DNA of 64,000 nt from Telluria mixta (GTDB lineage Bacteria; Pseudomonadota; Gammaproteobacteria; Burkholderiales; Burkholderiaceae_D), in contig NZ_CP119520.1 of NCBI RefSeq assembly GCF_029223865.1, positions 372,001 to 436,000 on the forward strand, written 5' to 3'. Both the position numbers and the translations under genes were made by a program. The notes below the pieces were generated by a model. That model had not been told where the DNA came from. It worked only from the letters and a program-made list of their open reading frames with translations, and searched no databases. Below are positions 1 to 8,745 of this stretch, piece by piece (position 1 is the stretch's first letter; each line of letters starts with the position of its first letter).

Positions 1-341
1 TCGCCTTGTGCGCCGAGCGTGCGCACGTCGGTGAACCCGTCGGCGCGGATGGCCTGCGCGTCGGCGTCGTTCTGCGCGAACACGGGCAGCAAACGGGGCA
101 GCGTGCGCCGCGCGGCCTCGTCCCAGTGGTCGGCGTGCAGGTGCGTGACGAGCACGGCGTCCACGTCGAACAGTGTTTCCAGCGGCACGGGCAGGTCGAC
201 GAGCGGATTGGCCAGGTGGCTGTTGGCCGTGCCGGCAAAGCCGGGGTAGGCGCCCTTGTCGGCCAGCAGCGGATCGACGAGGAAGGTCTTGCCGGCGTAC
301 TCGATGAGCAGGGTGGCGTTGCGGATCTGGGTCACTTGCAT
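1..341 (-). CDS. MBL-fold metallo-hydrolase, C-terminus beyond window edge
   Basis: Only the first 113 or so codons are visible; the gene runs off the left edge. The metal-binding signature of the metallo-beta-lactamase fold, HLHADH, is clear at residues 67-72, following a beta-strand-rich N-terminus (QIRNATLLIEYAGKTFLVDP) typical of UlaG-like or general MBL hydrolases. The ATG at 341-339 is preceded by a good Shine-Dalgarno (AAGGAGAG). It is divergent from the GlxA-type regulator at 434, with about 90 bp between them, so the regulator may control it. Substrate cannot be deduced. Family assignment is firm, specific function unknown. Confidence 0.85.
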   Translation of the reverse strand, partial: MQVTQIRNATLLIEYAGKTFLVDPLLADKGAYPGFAGTANSHLANPLVDLPVPLETLFDVDAVLVTHLHADHWDEAARRTLPRLLPVFAQNDADAQAIRADGFTDVRTLGAQG

Positions 342-421
342 GGTGTCTCTCCTTGGTGTGTGTGACGCCATTGTCGCGGTGCGGCCGGTTCGCCGACAGC
401 GGCCCGCAGGACATCCTTCGA

Positions 422-427
422 TATAAT
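422..427 (+). promoter_or_regulatory. Consensus -10 box immediately upstream of the AraC-type start
   Basis: A perfect TATAAT lies only six bases before the ATG at 434. Transcription would normally begin at or within a base or two of that ATG, which suggests a leaderless mRNA. No Shine-Dalgarno is visible in front of the ATG and no convincing -35 box is seen at 16-18 bp. Confidence 0.4.
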
Positions 428-433
428 CGGGCC

Positions 434-1426
434 ATGACCCAAAATCATCCCTCCACCTGGCGCGTGGCCGTCATCGCCTTCGACGGCATGACGCCCTTCC
501 ACCTGTCCGTGCCCTGCCTCGTGTTCAGCGGCCGTCCCGGCGCGGATGCGCGCTCCCGCTTCGCGCTGACCGTGTGCGGCGCCGACCCGGACGCCCCGCT
601 GGCCACGAGCGCCGGCTTCGGCATCGTGCCCGGCCACGGCCTGGAGGCGCTCCTCGATGCCGACATCGTCGTCATGCCCGCCTGGTACGACGATTGCCGC
701 CCCGCCCCGCCCGCGCTGCTGGACGCGCTGCGCGCGGCGCATGCACGCGGCGCCTGCATCGTCGCGCTGTGCCTCGGCGCGTTCCCGGTGGCCGAGGCGG
801 GCCTGCTGGACGGCCGCACGGTGGCCACGCACTGGGCGCTCGCCGCCGAGCTGGCGCGCCGCCACCCGCGCGTGAAAGTGGATCCTGACGTGCTGTACGT
901 GGACGACGGCGACGTGCTGACGTCGGCGGGCGTGGCGGCCGGCATCGACTGCTGCCTGCACCTGATGCGCCGGCTGTGCGGCGCGGACGCGGCGAACCAC
1001 GTGGCGCGCATGCTCGTCGTCGCGCCGCACCGGCAAGGGGGGCAAGCCCAGTTCATCGAACGGCCGCTGCCCGTGTCGCCCAGCGACGGCCGGCTGTCCG
1101 CCGTGCTGGACTGGGTGACGCGCCACCTCGCCGAGGAGCATGGCATCGACGACCTGGCGCAGCGCGCTGCCATGAGCCGGCGTAACTTCACGCGCCACTT
1201 CCGCCAGGCGACGGGCACGTCGTTCAAGCAATGGCTGCTGGCCCAGCGGCTGGCGCACGCGCGCTGGATGCTGGAGACATCCGATGCGGCCGTCGAGGTG
1301 GTGGCGCAGGAGGCCGGCTTCGGCTCGGCGTTGTCGCTGCGCCAGCACTTCCGCGCCGCGCTGCAGACGTCGCCGGCGGCCTACCGCAAGGCGTTCCGTC
1401 AGCAGGCACCGCAGTTCGCGGCCTGA
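434..1426 (+). CDS. GlxA-family transcriptional regulator (DJ-1/PfpI domain + AraC HTH)
   Basis: This 330-residue protein has an N-terminal class I glutamine-amidotransferase-like DJ-1/PfpI domain (about residues 8-185). Its nucleophile-elbow cysteine is at about 113 (ALCLGAF). A C-terminal AraC-type double helix-turn-helix follows (about 220-320, with the AraC signature in EAGFGSALSLRQHFR). GlxA-type proteins are cytoplasmic DNA-binding regulators whose amidotransferase-like domain probably senses a small molecule rather than acting as an enzyme. The start at 434 was chosen over an in-frame upstream start because the domain begins immediately after it and a TATAAT box sits just ahead. It is divergent from the MBL hydrolase, a likely target. 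The effector is unknown. Confidence 0.88.
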   Translation: MTQNHPSTWRVAVIAFDGMTPFHLSVPCLVFSGRPGADARSRFALTVCGADPDAPLATSAGFGIVPGHGLEALLDADIVVMPAWYDDCRPAPPALLDALRAAHARGACIVALCLGAFPVAEAGLLDGRTVATHWALAAELARRHPRVKVDPDVLYVDDGDVLTSAGVAAGIDCCLHLMRRLCGADAANHVARMLVVAPHRQGGQAQFIERPLPVSPSDGRLSAVLDWVTRHLAEEHGIDDLAQRAAMSRRNFTRHFRQATGTSFKQWLLAQRLAHARWMLETSDAAVEVVAQEAGFGSALSLRQHFRAALQTSPAAYRKAFRQQAPQFAA

Positions 1427-2339
1427 GTACACGGCCGCGGCGACCGGTTCGACACCGCCATCCCGGTCGCGATGACGGCATGCCGAGGGCGTGGTACGCC
1501 TGCAGCGCCTCGCCCAGCAGCAGCGCCGCCAGCAGCGCGCCGAACACCGGGATCAGGTGCAGGAACAATCCGGCGCGGGCCGCGCCCACGCGTGCCACGC
1601 CGGCCATGTACAACAGCGGCGCAAGCAGCGACGCACCCAGCGCGACGTACAGCACGGCCCCGAGTGCGGCCGGGGCGGGGTGCGCCTGCAGGCCACGGCC
1701 CCACTCCCATGCGGCGAACGGCAGCAGGCCGACCGCCGCCACGCCCAGTTGCGCGGCCAGCACGCCGATGCGGTCGACGCCGGCCGGCAGGTCGCGCAGC
1801 CACAGCGAGTACAGCGCAAAGCCGCCCATCGCCGCGAACGCGAGCAGGTCGCCGCGGGCGAAGCGCAGTTGCGCGATGCGCGCCGGGTCGCCGTGGCCGA
1901 TGATGAGCAGGACACCGGCGCAGGACAGGAGCATGCCTGCGACCTGCTGCCGCGTCGGCGCGCCGCGGCCCAGCACGGCGCCGAACAGCACGATCAGCAC
2001 GGGGATCGCGGCGTTCAGCAGCAGCACGTTGGTGGCCGTCGTCGTGTGCAGCGCGGCGTAGACGAGCAGGTTGAAGCCGGCCATGCCCGCCAGCGCCGTG
2101 CGCGCGATGACCCCGCGGTGGCGCCACAACGTCCCCGCGTCCGCACGCAATCCCGGCCACGCGAACGGCAGCAGCACGAGGAAGGCGAGCAGGTGGCGCG
2201 CGAACGCCAGCGTCATCGGCGGCACGGCGTCGCGCACGGCACGGCCGGCCACGAAGTTGCCCGCCCACAGCAGCGGCGGGACGGCCAGCAGGACCCAGCG
2301 CCAGGGAGTGGCAACGGCGGGGGCGGGCGTGATCTTCAT
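1399..2339 (-). pseudogene. EamA/DMT-family exporter, frameshifted near its C-terminus
   Basis: The reading frame from ATG 2339 encodes a ten-helix drug/metabolite transporter of the EamA family (two EamA repeats; inner-membrane exporter of unknown small molecule). After GEALQAYHALGM the frame departs near 1480. The expected continuation (AVIATGMAVSNR) is found in the neighbouring frame and stops at 1399. One missing G in the ATGCCG context restores a full-length protein of about 313 residues. The gene may be functional with a base-calling error, or recently inactivated; the loss would affect only the last helix. The 3' end overlaps the regulator at 434-1426 by 28 bp on the opposite strand. 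A divergent LysR gene starts 100 bp upstream, the usual arrangement for an exporter and its regulator. Confidence 0.8.
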
Positions 2340-2416
2340 GGCGGTCTCCTCGGATGGCATGTTGCGATTGTGGTCACGCACGCCTCATGCAACAATCCGG
2401 AAAAATGAAAATGACC

Positions 2417-2426
2417 TTTACGTAAA
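2417..2426. promoter_or_regulatory. Palindrome TTTACGTAAA in the eamA/lysR divergent intergenic region
   Basis: A perfect 10-bp palindrome sits 13 bp before the LysR start codon, in an AT-rich stretch between the divergent exporter and regulator genes. Its position suits a LysR autoregulatory site, but the motif is not the textbook T-N11-A form and could be chance in AT-rich sequence. Confidence 0.3.
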
Positions 2427-2439
2427 ACGTAATAAAACC

Positions 2440-3387
2440 ATGCGCAACAACCTCGACGCCGGCCTCGTCTGGGCCATGCAGGCCTTCCTGCGCACGATCG
2501 ACAGCGGCAGCTTCACGCTGGCCGCCGAGCAGATGGACCTGACGACGGCCCAGGTCTCGCGCCTCGTGGCCGACCTGGAGCGGCGCCTCGGCACCAAGCT
2601 CCTGCAGCGCACGACGCGCAAGCACGCGCTGACCGACAGCGGCGCCGCCTACGCGGAGCGCTGCCGCGAGCTGCTGGCCCTCGTCGAGGAAGCGGAGGCG
2701 CAGGCGCGCGGGGCCGGCGCGCGGCCGCGCGGGCGCCTGCGCGTGCAGTGCATGACGAACTTCGGCCAGCACTACGTGGCGCCCGTGCTGGCGGACTTCT
2801 GCGCCGCGTATCCCGACCTGACCGTGGAGTATTCGACGTCGCAATACGTGCCGGACCTGCTGGCGCGCGGCGCCGACGTGAGCCTGTACCTGGCCGAAGC
2901 CCTCGTCGATTCGGGCATGGTGGCGCGCCGGCTCGGCACCACGTTCGCCGTCCTGTGCGCCGCACCGGCCTACCTCGCCCGCCACGGCACGCCGGCGACG
3001 CCGGACGACCTGCGCGCGCACGCCTGCCTGCGGCTGGCGAATCCGTCGGTCGGGCCGGATTGGCGCCTCGTCGAAGGCGGTGCGAAAGAAGACGCGGTGT
3101 TCACGCTGGCGCCGCGGGGGCAGGTCGTGGCGGACACGCCGGACCTGATCGTGGACGTGGCGCTGCGCGGCGCCGGCATCACGCTGCTGCCCCTGTTCTC
3201 CGTGATCGATGCCGTGCGCGCGGGGCGCCTCGTGCGCATCCTGCCGGGGTGGCGCTCGCCCGACATCGGCGTGTACGCGCTGCTGCCGTCGCGTCACTTC
3301 ATGGATGCGCGCACGCGGGCGTGGCTCGACTGGGTCGATGGACACATCGCGCCGCGCGTCGCGGCCGACACGGCATATTTTGGATGA
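2440..3387 (+). CDS. LysR-family transcriptional regulator
   Basis: This is a 315-residue LysR regulator. The N-terminal winged HTH spans about residues 8-66 (FTLAAEQMDLTTAQVSRLV), and a periplasmic-binding-protein-like effector domain runs from about 95 to 300. The length is normal for the family. The ATG at 2440 was preferred to in-frame upstream starts because the HTH starts right after it and the upstream sequence is antisense to the EamA gene. It is divergent from the EamA exporter, which it probably controls. Its stop codon abuts the stop of the convergent histidine kinase (3388). Confidence 0.9.
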   Translation: MRNNLDAGLVWAMQAFLRTIDSGSFTLAAEQMDLTTAQVSRLVADLERRLGTKLLQRTTRKHALTDSGAAYAERCRELLALVEEAEAQARGAGARPRGRLRVQCMTNFGQHYVAPVLADFCAAYPDLTVEYSTSQYVPDLLARGADVSLYLAEALVDSGMVARRLGTTFAVLCAAPAYLARHGTPATPDDLRAHACLRLANPSVGPDWRLVEGGAKEDAVFTLAPRGQVVADTPDLIVDVALRGAGITLLPLFSVIDAVRAGRLVRILPGWRSPDIGVYALLPSRHFMDARTRAWLDWVDGHIAPRVAADTAYFG

Positions 3388-5960
3388 TCAGTGACGGGTG
3401 CCGAGCCAGGCGTGCAGGACGGTCAGGTCGACCGGCTTGGTGAGGTGAAAATCGAACCCGGCCCCGCGCGTGCGTTCGCGGTCGCTCTCCTGCCCCCAGC
3501 CCGTCAGCGCGACGATGCGCACGCCCGACCAGGCAGGATCGGCGCGGATGCGGCGCGCGACCTCGAGGCCGTCCATGTCCGGCATGCCCAGGTCGAGCAG
3601 CACGGTGTGCGGCCGCAGGGCCGGCAACGCGGCCAGCGCGGACGGGCCGTCGTACACGGCGCGCGCCTGAGCACCGTCCGCGTCCAGCAGCATCGCGAGC
3701 GTGTCGGCCGCGTCCTGGTTGTCGTCCACGACGAGGATGCGCTGCCCCGCGAGCGGCGCCGCGCCGGCCCCCGCGGCGGTGCCGTCGTGCGCTTCGTCGG
3801 GCGGCTCGGCCAGCGGCAGGCGCACGACGAATTCGCTGCCGCTGCCCGCGCCGGCGCTCTTCGCTTCCACGGTCCCGCCATGCATCTGCACGAGGCTGCG
3901 CACCATGGCGAGGCCGATGCCGAGCCCGCCCTGCCCGCGTCCGGCCGCGCGGTGGGCCTGCGTGAACATGTCGAACACCGCGGGCAGGTTGCCGGCCGGG
4001 ATGCCGATGCCGTTGTCGCGCACCGCGATCTCGACTTCCGTGCCGTCGCGCCGCGCCTCCAGGTCGATCGTCCCGCCCTGGTCCGTGTACTTGGCCGCAT
4101 TGTTCAGCAGGTTCGCGAGCACCTGCGTGAGGCGCACGCTGTCCGCGTTGAGGGTGAGCGGTTCCTCCGGCAGGCGCACCTCCAGGTGGTGGTGCTGCTG
4201 GTCGATCAGCGGCCGGCTCGTCTCGACGGCGCCGTGCACGATGTCGGCCAGCAGCAGCGGCTGCCGGTGCAGCTCGATCTTGTCGCGCGTGATACGCGAG
4301 ATCTCGAGCAGGTCGTCGACGAGCTTGATCATCTGGCGTACCTGGCGGCCCAGCATTTCGACGAGGCGGTCGGCGCGGCGGCGGCCGTCCGGATGGCGCA
4401 GCAGGTGCACCGCGTTGCTGATCGGCGCGAGCGGGTTGCGCAGCTCGTGCGCCAGCACGGCGAGGAATTCGTCCTTGCGGCGGTCCGTTTCCTTCAGCGC
4501 CTGCTCGGCCAGCACCGCGTCCGTGATGTCGAGCGAGGCGCCGACATGGCCCGCATAGCTGCCGTCCGGCGCGAACAGCGGTTGCGCGTAATTGTCGAAC
4601 CAGCGCCACTGGCCGTCGCGGCGCAGCAGGCGGTCGAGATTGCGCCAGGGCCGGCGCGTGCGCACGGCATCCATGTAGTCGGCGATGTACGCGGGCGCGT
4701 CGTCCGGGTGCACCAGCTCGTGCCAGCGCACGCCCATCACGTCCTCGAACGTCTTGCCCGTGAAATCGAGGTAATACTGGTTGACGAACACGTTGCGGGC
4801 GTCTTCGTCGTTCTGCCAGATCAGCACGGGCACCGTGTTCGCCAGCGTGCGGAAGCGCTGTTCCGACGCCCGCAGCTCGTCCTCGACGCGCTTGCGCGCC
4901 GTGATGTCCTGCACGATGTTGACGGCGCCGGCGATGCCGCCCGCATGGTCGCGCAGCGGCGTGATGTTGAGCAGGACGTCGATGCGGCTGCCGTCCGGCC
5001 GTTCGATCGACAGTTCGCGGTCGACGACGGGCTCGCCCCGGCCAGCACCTCGCGCAGTGGCGCCGTGAAGTTTTCCAGCCGGTGGCCATTGTTGGCGCAG
5101 GCTTCCGGCCCCCAGCACGCGGGCGTCTCGCCGGGCGGGCCGCCGCACAACTCGTCGGCGCAGGCGTTGTGGAACACGACCGTCCCCGCCGCGTCGCAGG
5201 CGACGACGCCGGCCGGGATCGCGCCGATCAGGTCGCGGTAGCGCTGCTCGCTGGCACGCAGCGCGTCGTCGGCCTGGCGGCGCTGGGCGATCTCGTGTTC
5301 GAGCATACGGTTGTGGCCGGCCAGCACGCGCGTGCGCTCCTCGGCAGCCTGCACGAGCTCGCGCCGGCCCTCGGCCGTTTCCTCGAGCGCGATGATGGCC
5401 TGGTACGCGGCGGCCGCGAAATCGGCCAGGTTGCGCAGCACGCGCGCATCCTCGGCATCGAATTCCCGGTCGCGGCGATGGCTGATCACCCACACGGTGC
5501 CCACCGCGCGGCCCTCCGCCGTCCACGGCACGAGCAGGTTTTCGATCATCGGCGGCTCGAAGCCGGCCATCGCCGCGAAGCAGCGTTCGCCGTGCCGCAT
5601 GAGCATGGTTTGATTGCGGTCGACCACGATGCCGCACGGACTGACGCCGAAGTCGATTGTGCCGCCCAGGTGGTCCGCGAACAGCCCGGCCGCCGCGTGC
5701 CAGCGGAAGTACCGGTGCCCGTCCTGTTCCTCGAGCAGGCTGATGCCGGCCGACCCGGCGTCGCACAAGTCGAGCACCAGCTCGGCCAGTTTCTGGGGGA
5801 CGCCATGCGGATCGATGGCCAGCTGCCGGGCGAGCGCGGCCATCGCGCGGTTTTCCGCCGCGTAGTCCGGCGCCCGGCGCGGACGCCGCTCCAGTTCCGC
5901 CGTGATGAGCACGTCGTCGACGCAGGACGCGGCGGTTGAGGATTGGGTCTCCATCGACAT
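3388..5960 (-). pseudogene. Hybrid sensor histidine kinase (GAF-PAS-PAS-HisKA-HATPase-REC), one frameshift
   Basis: The first part, from ATG 5960, encodes a GAF domain (about residues 25-190) and a PAS domain. The frame is then lost near 5040, in a GGGGCG run after REVLAGA. The neighbouring frame continues with the PAC segment (NITPLRDHAGG), a further PAS domain, a HisKA domain with the phospho-acceptor histidine in LAHELRNPLAP, an HATPase (DNGIGIPAGN and GLGIGLAMVR) and a receiver domain (VVDDNQDAADT; phospho-Asp in LLDLGMPDMDG; conserved Lys in LTKPV). Adding one base gives a continuous protein of about 857 residues. No membrane segments are evident, so it is probably a soluble sensor. No partner response regulator lies beside it. 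It is probably intact in the living organism. Confidence 0.82.
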
Positions 5961-6059
5961 TGAACCGATTGTATGGACACCCCATGCTACCGAAAAGCAC
6001 GCCTCCGCGGCGCGCTAATGCATTGCAGCCGCAATCAAGCGGCCTCGGCTGTCACCGGC

Positions 6060-6620
6060 TCAGCACCCGTCGGTATTCGGCGTGACGATGGGAACGCCGG
6101 TACCGTTATAAGTGTACTGCACAGAACATTGCTTCGGATCCGGCGCACTCTCGATGCGCCATCCGGCGTCGCCGTTGGGCAGCTTGTCGTTGCCGTACCC
6201 GTAGAACGTATAGCCATCGACCTCGACCGCCGTCGACTTGAGATAGCAGCCGCCGCCGGGCACGGTCATGCCTTGCAGCACCGCGCCGATACCGTCGCAC
6301 CAGCGATCCGGATAGCCGCTCCAGACACGCACCTGGGTACCGGAGTCCATGCTGACGTACGTCAGGTTGGTGATGCCGGCCGACGTGCCCGCGCCGCGGA
6401 TCGCGGTCAGGGATTTGACCAGCTTGATGCCCGTGTTGACGGAGCCGGTCAGTGCCTGGATCGACGCCTTGCGGGCGTCGCCCCCGACGTCCGCGAATTT
6501 CGGCAACGCGACCGCGGACAGGATGCCGAGGATGACGATGACGACGATGAGTTCGATCAGCGTGAACCCCCGGGTCCGTGCGGCGCTGAGGGCGGTGATT
6601 CCTGTTGAGTGTCGATACAT
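6060..6620 (-). CDS. Type IV pilin-like prepilin
   Basis: This 186-residue protein has a canonical prepilin leader and N-methylation site: a short basic leader, then G18 followed by FTLIELIVVIVI, with the required glutamate at position +5. The hydrophobic alpha-1 helix is followed by a globular domain with cysteines near residue 88 and in the C-terminal third, as in MSHA/PilA-type pilins. It would be processed by a prepilin peptidase and assembled into a type IV pilus or pseudopilus. No pilus assembly genes are nearby, so it is an orphan gene that would need machinery encoded elsewhere. The AT-rich 115 bp upstream probably holds its promoter. Confidence 0.85.
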   Translation of the reverse strand: MYRHSTGITALSAARTRGFTLIELIVVIVILGILSAVALPKFADVGGDARKASIQALTGSVNTGIKLVKSLTAIRGAGTSAGITNLTYVSMDSGTQVRVWSGYPDRWCDGIGAVLQGMTVPGGGCYLKSTAVEVDGYTFYGYGNDKLPNGDAGWRIESAPDPKQCSVQYTYNGTGVPIVTPNTDGC

Positions 6621-6735
6621 GGCGCGGGCTCGATATGAAGTCGGTTACATTCTTTTCCACAAAGAATTGTTTCAGTATATCAATACGCTCGCCACATTTC
6701 TATCATATGGTTGGCGGACCGTTGTAACCTTGCGT

Positions 6736-6951
6736 CTATTCCGGCTTGGTCAGCCCCATCCTGGCGAGGGTCAGCGTCTCGTCCGCCCTGCCCCAGCCGC
6801 CGTCGGCGACCTCTTCCACCAGCACCATCGAATAGGGCCGGGCCTGCTCGCCGAAAAACTCGACGAACATGGCCGTCGTGCGGTGAATGATCTCTTCCTT
6901 GCTGGCCGCGTCGACGACGCCTTCCGGGAATTTGAAGTTTGCGAATGGCAT
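6736..6951 (-). CDS. Tautomerase (4-oxalocrotonate tautomerase) family protein
   Basis: This 71-residue protein begins MPFANFKFPEG. After removal of the initiator Met it would expose the catalytic Pro1 that defines the family. The middle (EEIIHRTTAMFVEFFGEQARP) matches the helix and strand pattern of 4-OT-like subunits. The length fits a small 4-OT monomer. The ATG at 6951 has a good Shine-Dalgarno (AAGGAAG); an upstream extension of the frame lacks family similarity. Substrate unknown. It is divergent from the alpha/beta hydrolase at 7130. Confidence 0.8.
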   Translation of the reverse strand: MPFANFKFPEGVVDAASKEEIIHRTTAMFVEFFGEQARPYSMVLVEEVADGGWGRADETLTLARMGLTKPE

Positions 6952-7129
6952 GATTCTTCCTTGTCGTGAATGGCAACGGATGTCGCCGGTGCAGGCATTG
7001 TCGGCATTCGCGCAGGCGCGATAAATGTTCAGAAATGGCGAAGTCTGTTCGGCCTGGCCCAACAATCTGGCGTCACTGACCTTGTCCGTTTGCGCTACCA
7101 TACAGTCGAGAGCGACTCACGACGACCGC

Positions 7130-7930
7130 ATGGAACTCGAACTGATCACGCGCCGCCCGGCAACGCCCCGCCCGGACAGCCCGCGCCTGCTGCTGGTGCA
7201 CGGCATCTGCGTGGGCGCCTGGGTGTGGGAAGAGCACGTCATGCCCTGGCTCGCCGACGCCGGCTTCGAAGTGCATGCGCTCAGCCTGCGCGGCCACGGC
7301 GGCAGCGGCGGGCGCGAACGACTGAACGACTGGCGGCTGGCCGACTACACGGAGGACTTGCGCACGACCATCGCGCGGCTGGGCGACGGGCCGCTCGTCG
7401 TCGTCGGCCACTCGCTCGGGGGCGCCGTCGTGCAGGACTGGATCCGCAGCGGCGGCCACGCGGCCGGCGTCGCGCTGCTCGCGTCCGTCCCGCCGTGGGG
7501 CCTCGCGTATTCGGCGTGGCAGATGATGCTGTCGTCGCCCGACCTGTTCCAGCAGCTGGCGCGCCTCTCCTTCGCCGAACCGCAGACGCTCGACCCCGAA
7601 ATCATGCGCCGCCACCTGTTTTCCGACGACCTGCCCGACGCCGACTATGCCCGCTTCGCGCGCCGCGTGCAGGGCGAGTCGCGCCACGTGGGCATCGAAC
7701 TGCAGGGCTGGCGGCCGTTCGCGCCGATGCCCTGGCAGGCGCCGTCCATGTTCGTGCTGGGTGGCGAGGACGACCGCTTCATCCGTTCCGACGCCGTGCG
7801 CGGCACCGCGACTTACTACGGCGTGAAACCGCACGTCGTGCCGCAGCTGGCGCATGCGCTGATGCTCGATCCGCACTGGGAAGACGCGGCCCGGCCGCTG
7901 CTTGACTGGATCCTGAAGCTGCCTGCATGA
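7130..7930 (+). CDS. Alpha/beta hydrolase
   Basis: This 266-residue alpha/beta hydrolase has an oxyanion-hole HG motif near residues 24-25 (LLVHG) and a nucleophile elbow GHSLGG with Ser95. Plausible acid and base residues lie in GGEDDRF and LAHALML near the C-terminus. It resembles soluble esterase/lactonase-type enzymes; substrate unknown. The start at ATG 7130 was chosen because the first beta-strand follows directly; an upstream in-frame start gives a non-homologous leader. The stop codon overlaps a possible ATG of the following acetyltransferase (ATGA), so the two are likely co-transcribed. Confidence 0.85.
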   Translation: MELELITRRPATPRPDSPRLLLVHGICVGAWVWEEHVMPWLADAGFEVHALSLRGHGGSGGRERLNDWRLADYTEDLRTTIARLGDGPLVVVGHSLGGAVVQDWIRSGGHAAGVALLASVPPWGLAYSAWQMMLSSPDLFQQLARLSFAEPQTLDPEIMRRHLFSDDLPDADYARFARRVQGESRHVGIELQGWRPFAPMPWQAPSMFVLGGEDDRFIRSDAVRGTATYYGVKPHVVPQLAHALMLDPHWEDAARPLLDWILKLPA

Positions 7931-8618
7931 TAAGGACCATGGCCCACCCGCTCGACAACATCTTCTGGAACTGCCTCGACGGCCCGCACCGCCACCTCTC
8001 CTCCGGCACCGACCGTGCGCGCCGCTATGCCCCGGCTTTTCACCCATCGTCGGCTTTCCCGATCCGCAGCAGCCCGACTTCGCCGCGCTGCGCCCGTTCT
8101 GCACGCCCGGCGAACAGTTTTATTGCGACGTCTGGTCCGGCCCCGCGCCGGACGGCTGGCGCATCGAGGTCAATGCGAAGATGTTCCGCCTCGTATGGGA
8201 TGGCCGCCCGGGCCCGGCCGAGGATCCCGCACCGGACGCCCTGCCGTTGGGAGCCCGCCACGCGGACGAGGCGCTGGCGCTGGCCCGGCTGACGCGTCCC
8301 GGCCCGTTCGGTCCGCGCACGATCGAGATGGGCGCATACTTCGGCCTGTTCGACGATGGCCGTCTCGTCGCGATGGCCGGAGAACGCACGACGGCGGGCC
8401 CCTATCGCGAAATCAGCGGCGTGTGCACGCACCCGGACTACCAGGGCCGCGGCTACGCGAAGCGCCTGATGCAGAAGGTCATCCTGCGCCAGCTGGCGCG
8501 CGGCGAGATCCCGTTCCTGCACGTGATGAGCGCCAACCAGGCCGCCCACGACTTTTATTTGCGCATGGGCTTCCGCGACTATTGCGAGACGGTGGTGCGG
8601 GTCGTTACGCCCCTCTGA
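7927..8618 (+). pseudogene. GNAT-family N-acetyltransferase, frameshifted in its N-terminal third
   Basis: The N-terminus (MAHPLDNIFWNCLDGPHRHL) reads in one frame to about 8040. The rest, from PIVGFPDPQQPDFAALRPF, reads in another. One extra T in the TTTT run at about 8037-8040 rejoins them into a protein of about 230 residues. The C-terminal half has the acetyl-CoA binding motif (YQGRGYAKRLM, Q/RxxGxG/A) and the usual GNAT strand pattern. Start candidates are ATG 7927, overlapping the hydrolase stop, or ATG 7939. It probably acetylates a small amine. The break is most likely a homopolymer base-calling error; if real, the truncated C-terminal frame from 8181 would lack the N-terminal domain. 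Confidence 0.78.
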
Positions 8619-8745
8619 ACATTGTCTTTTTGCTGTCATCGAACGGTAGTTTTCGTTTGTTTTAATGCATGAGCACGTGCCATTCCGGCACGGCGGACCG
8701 GCCGCGAAGTGCCGGCGCAATCCATCCCTATGGAGAAAGCTCAGC

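Noticed and set aside
2071..2439. N-terminal extension of the LysR regulator
   Set aside because: It is antisense to the EamA gene, and the HTH starts at the ATG at 2440.
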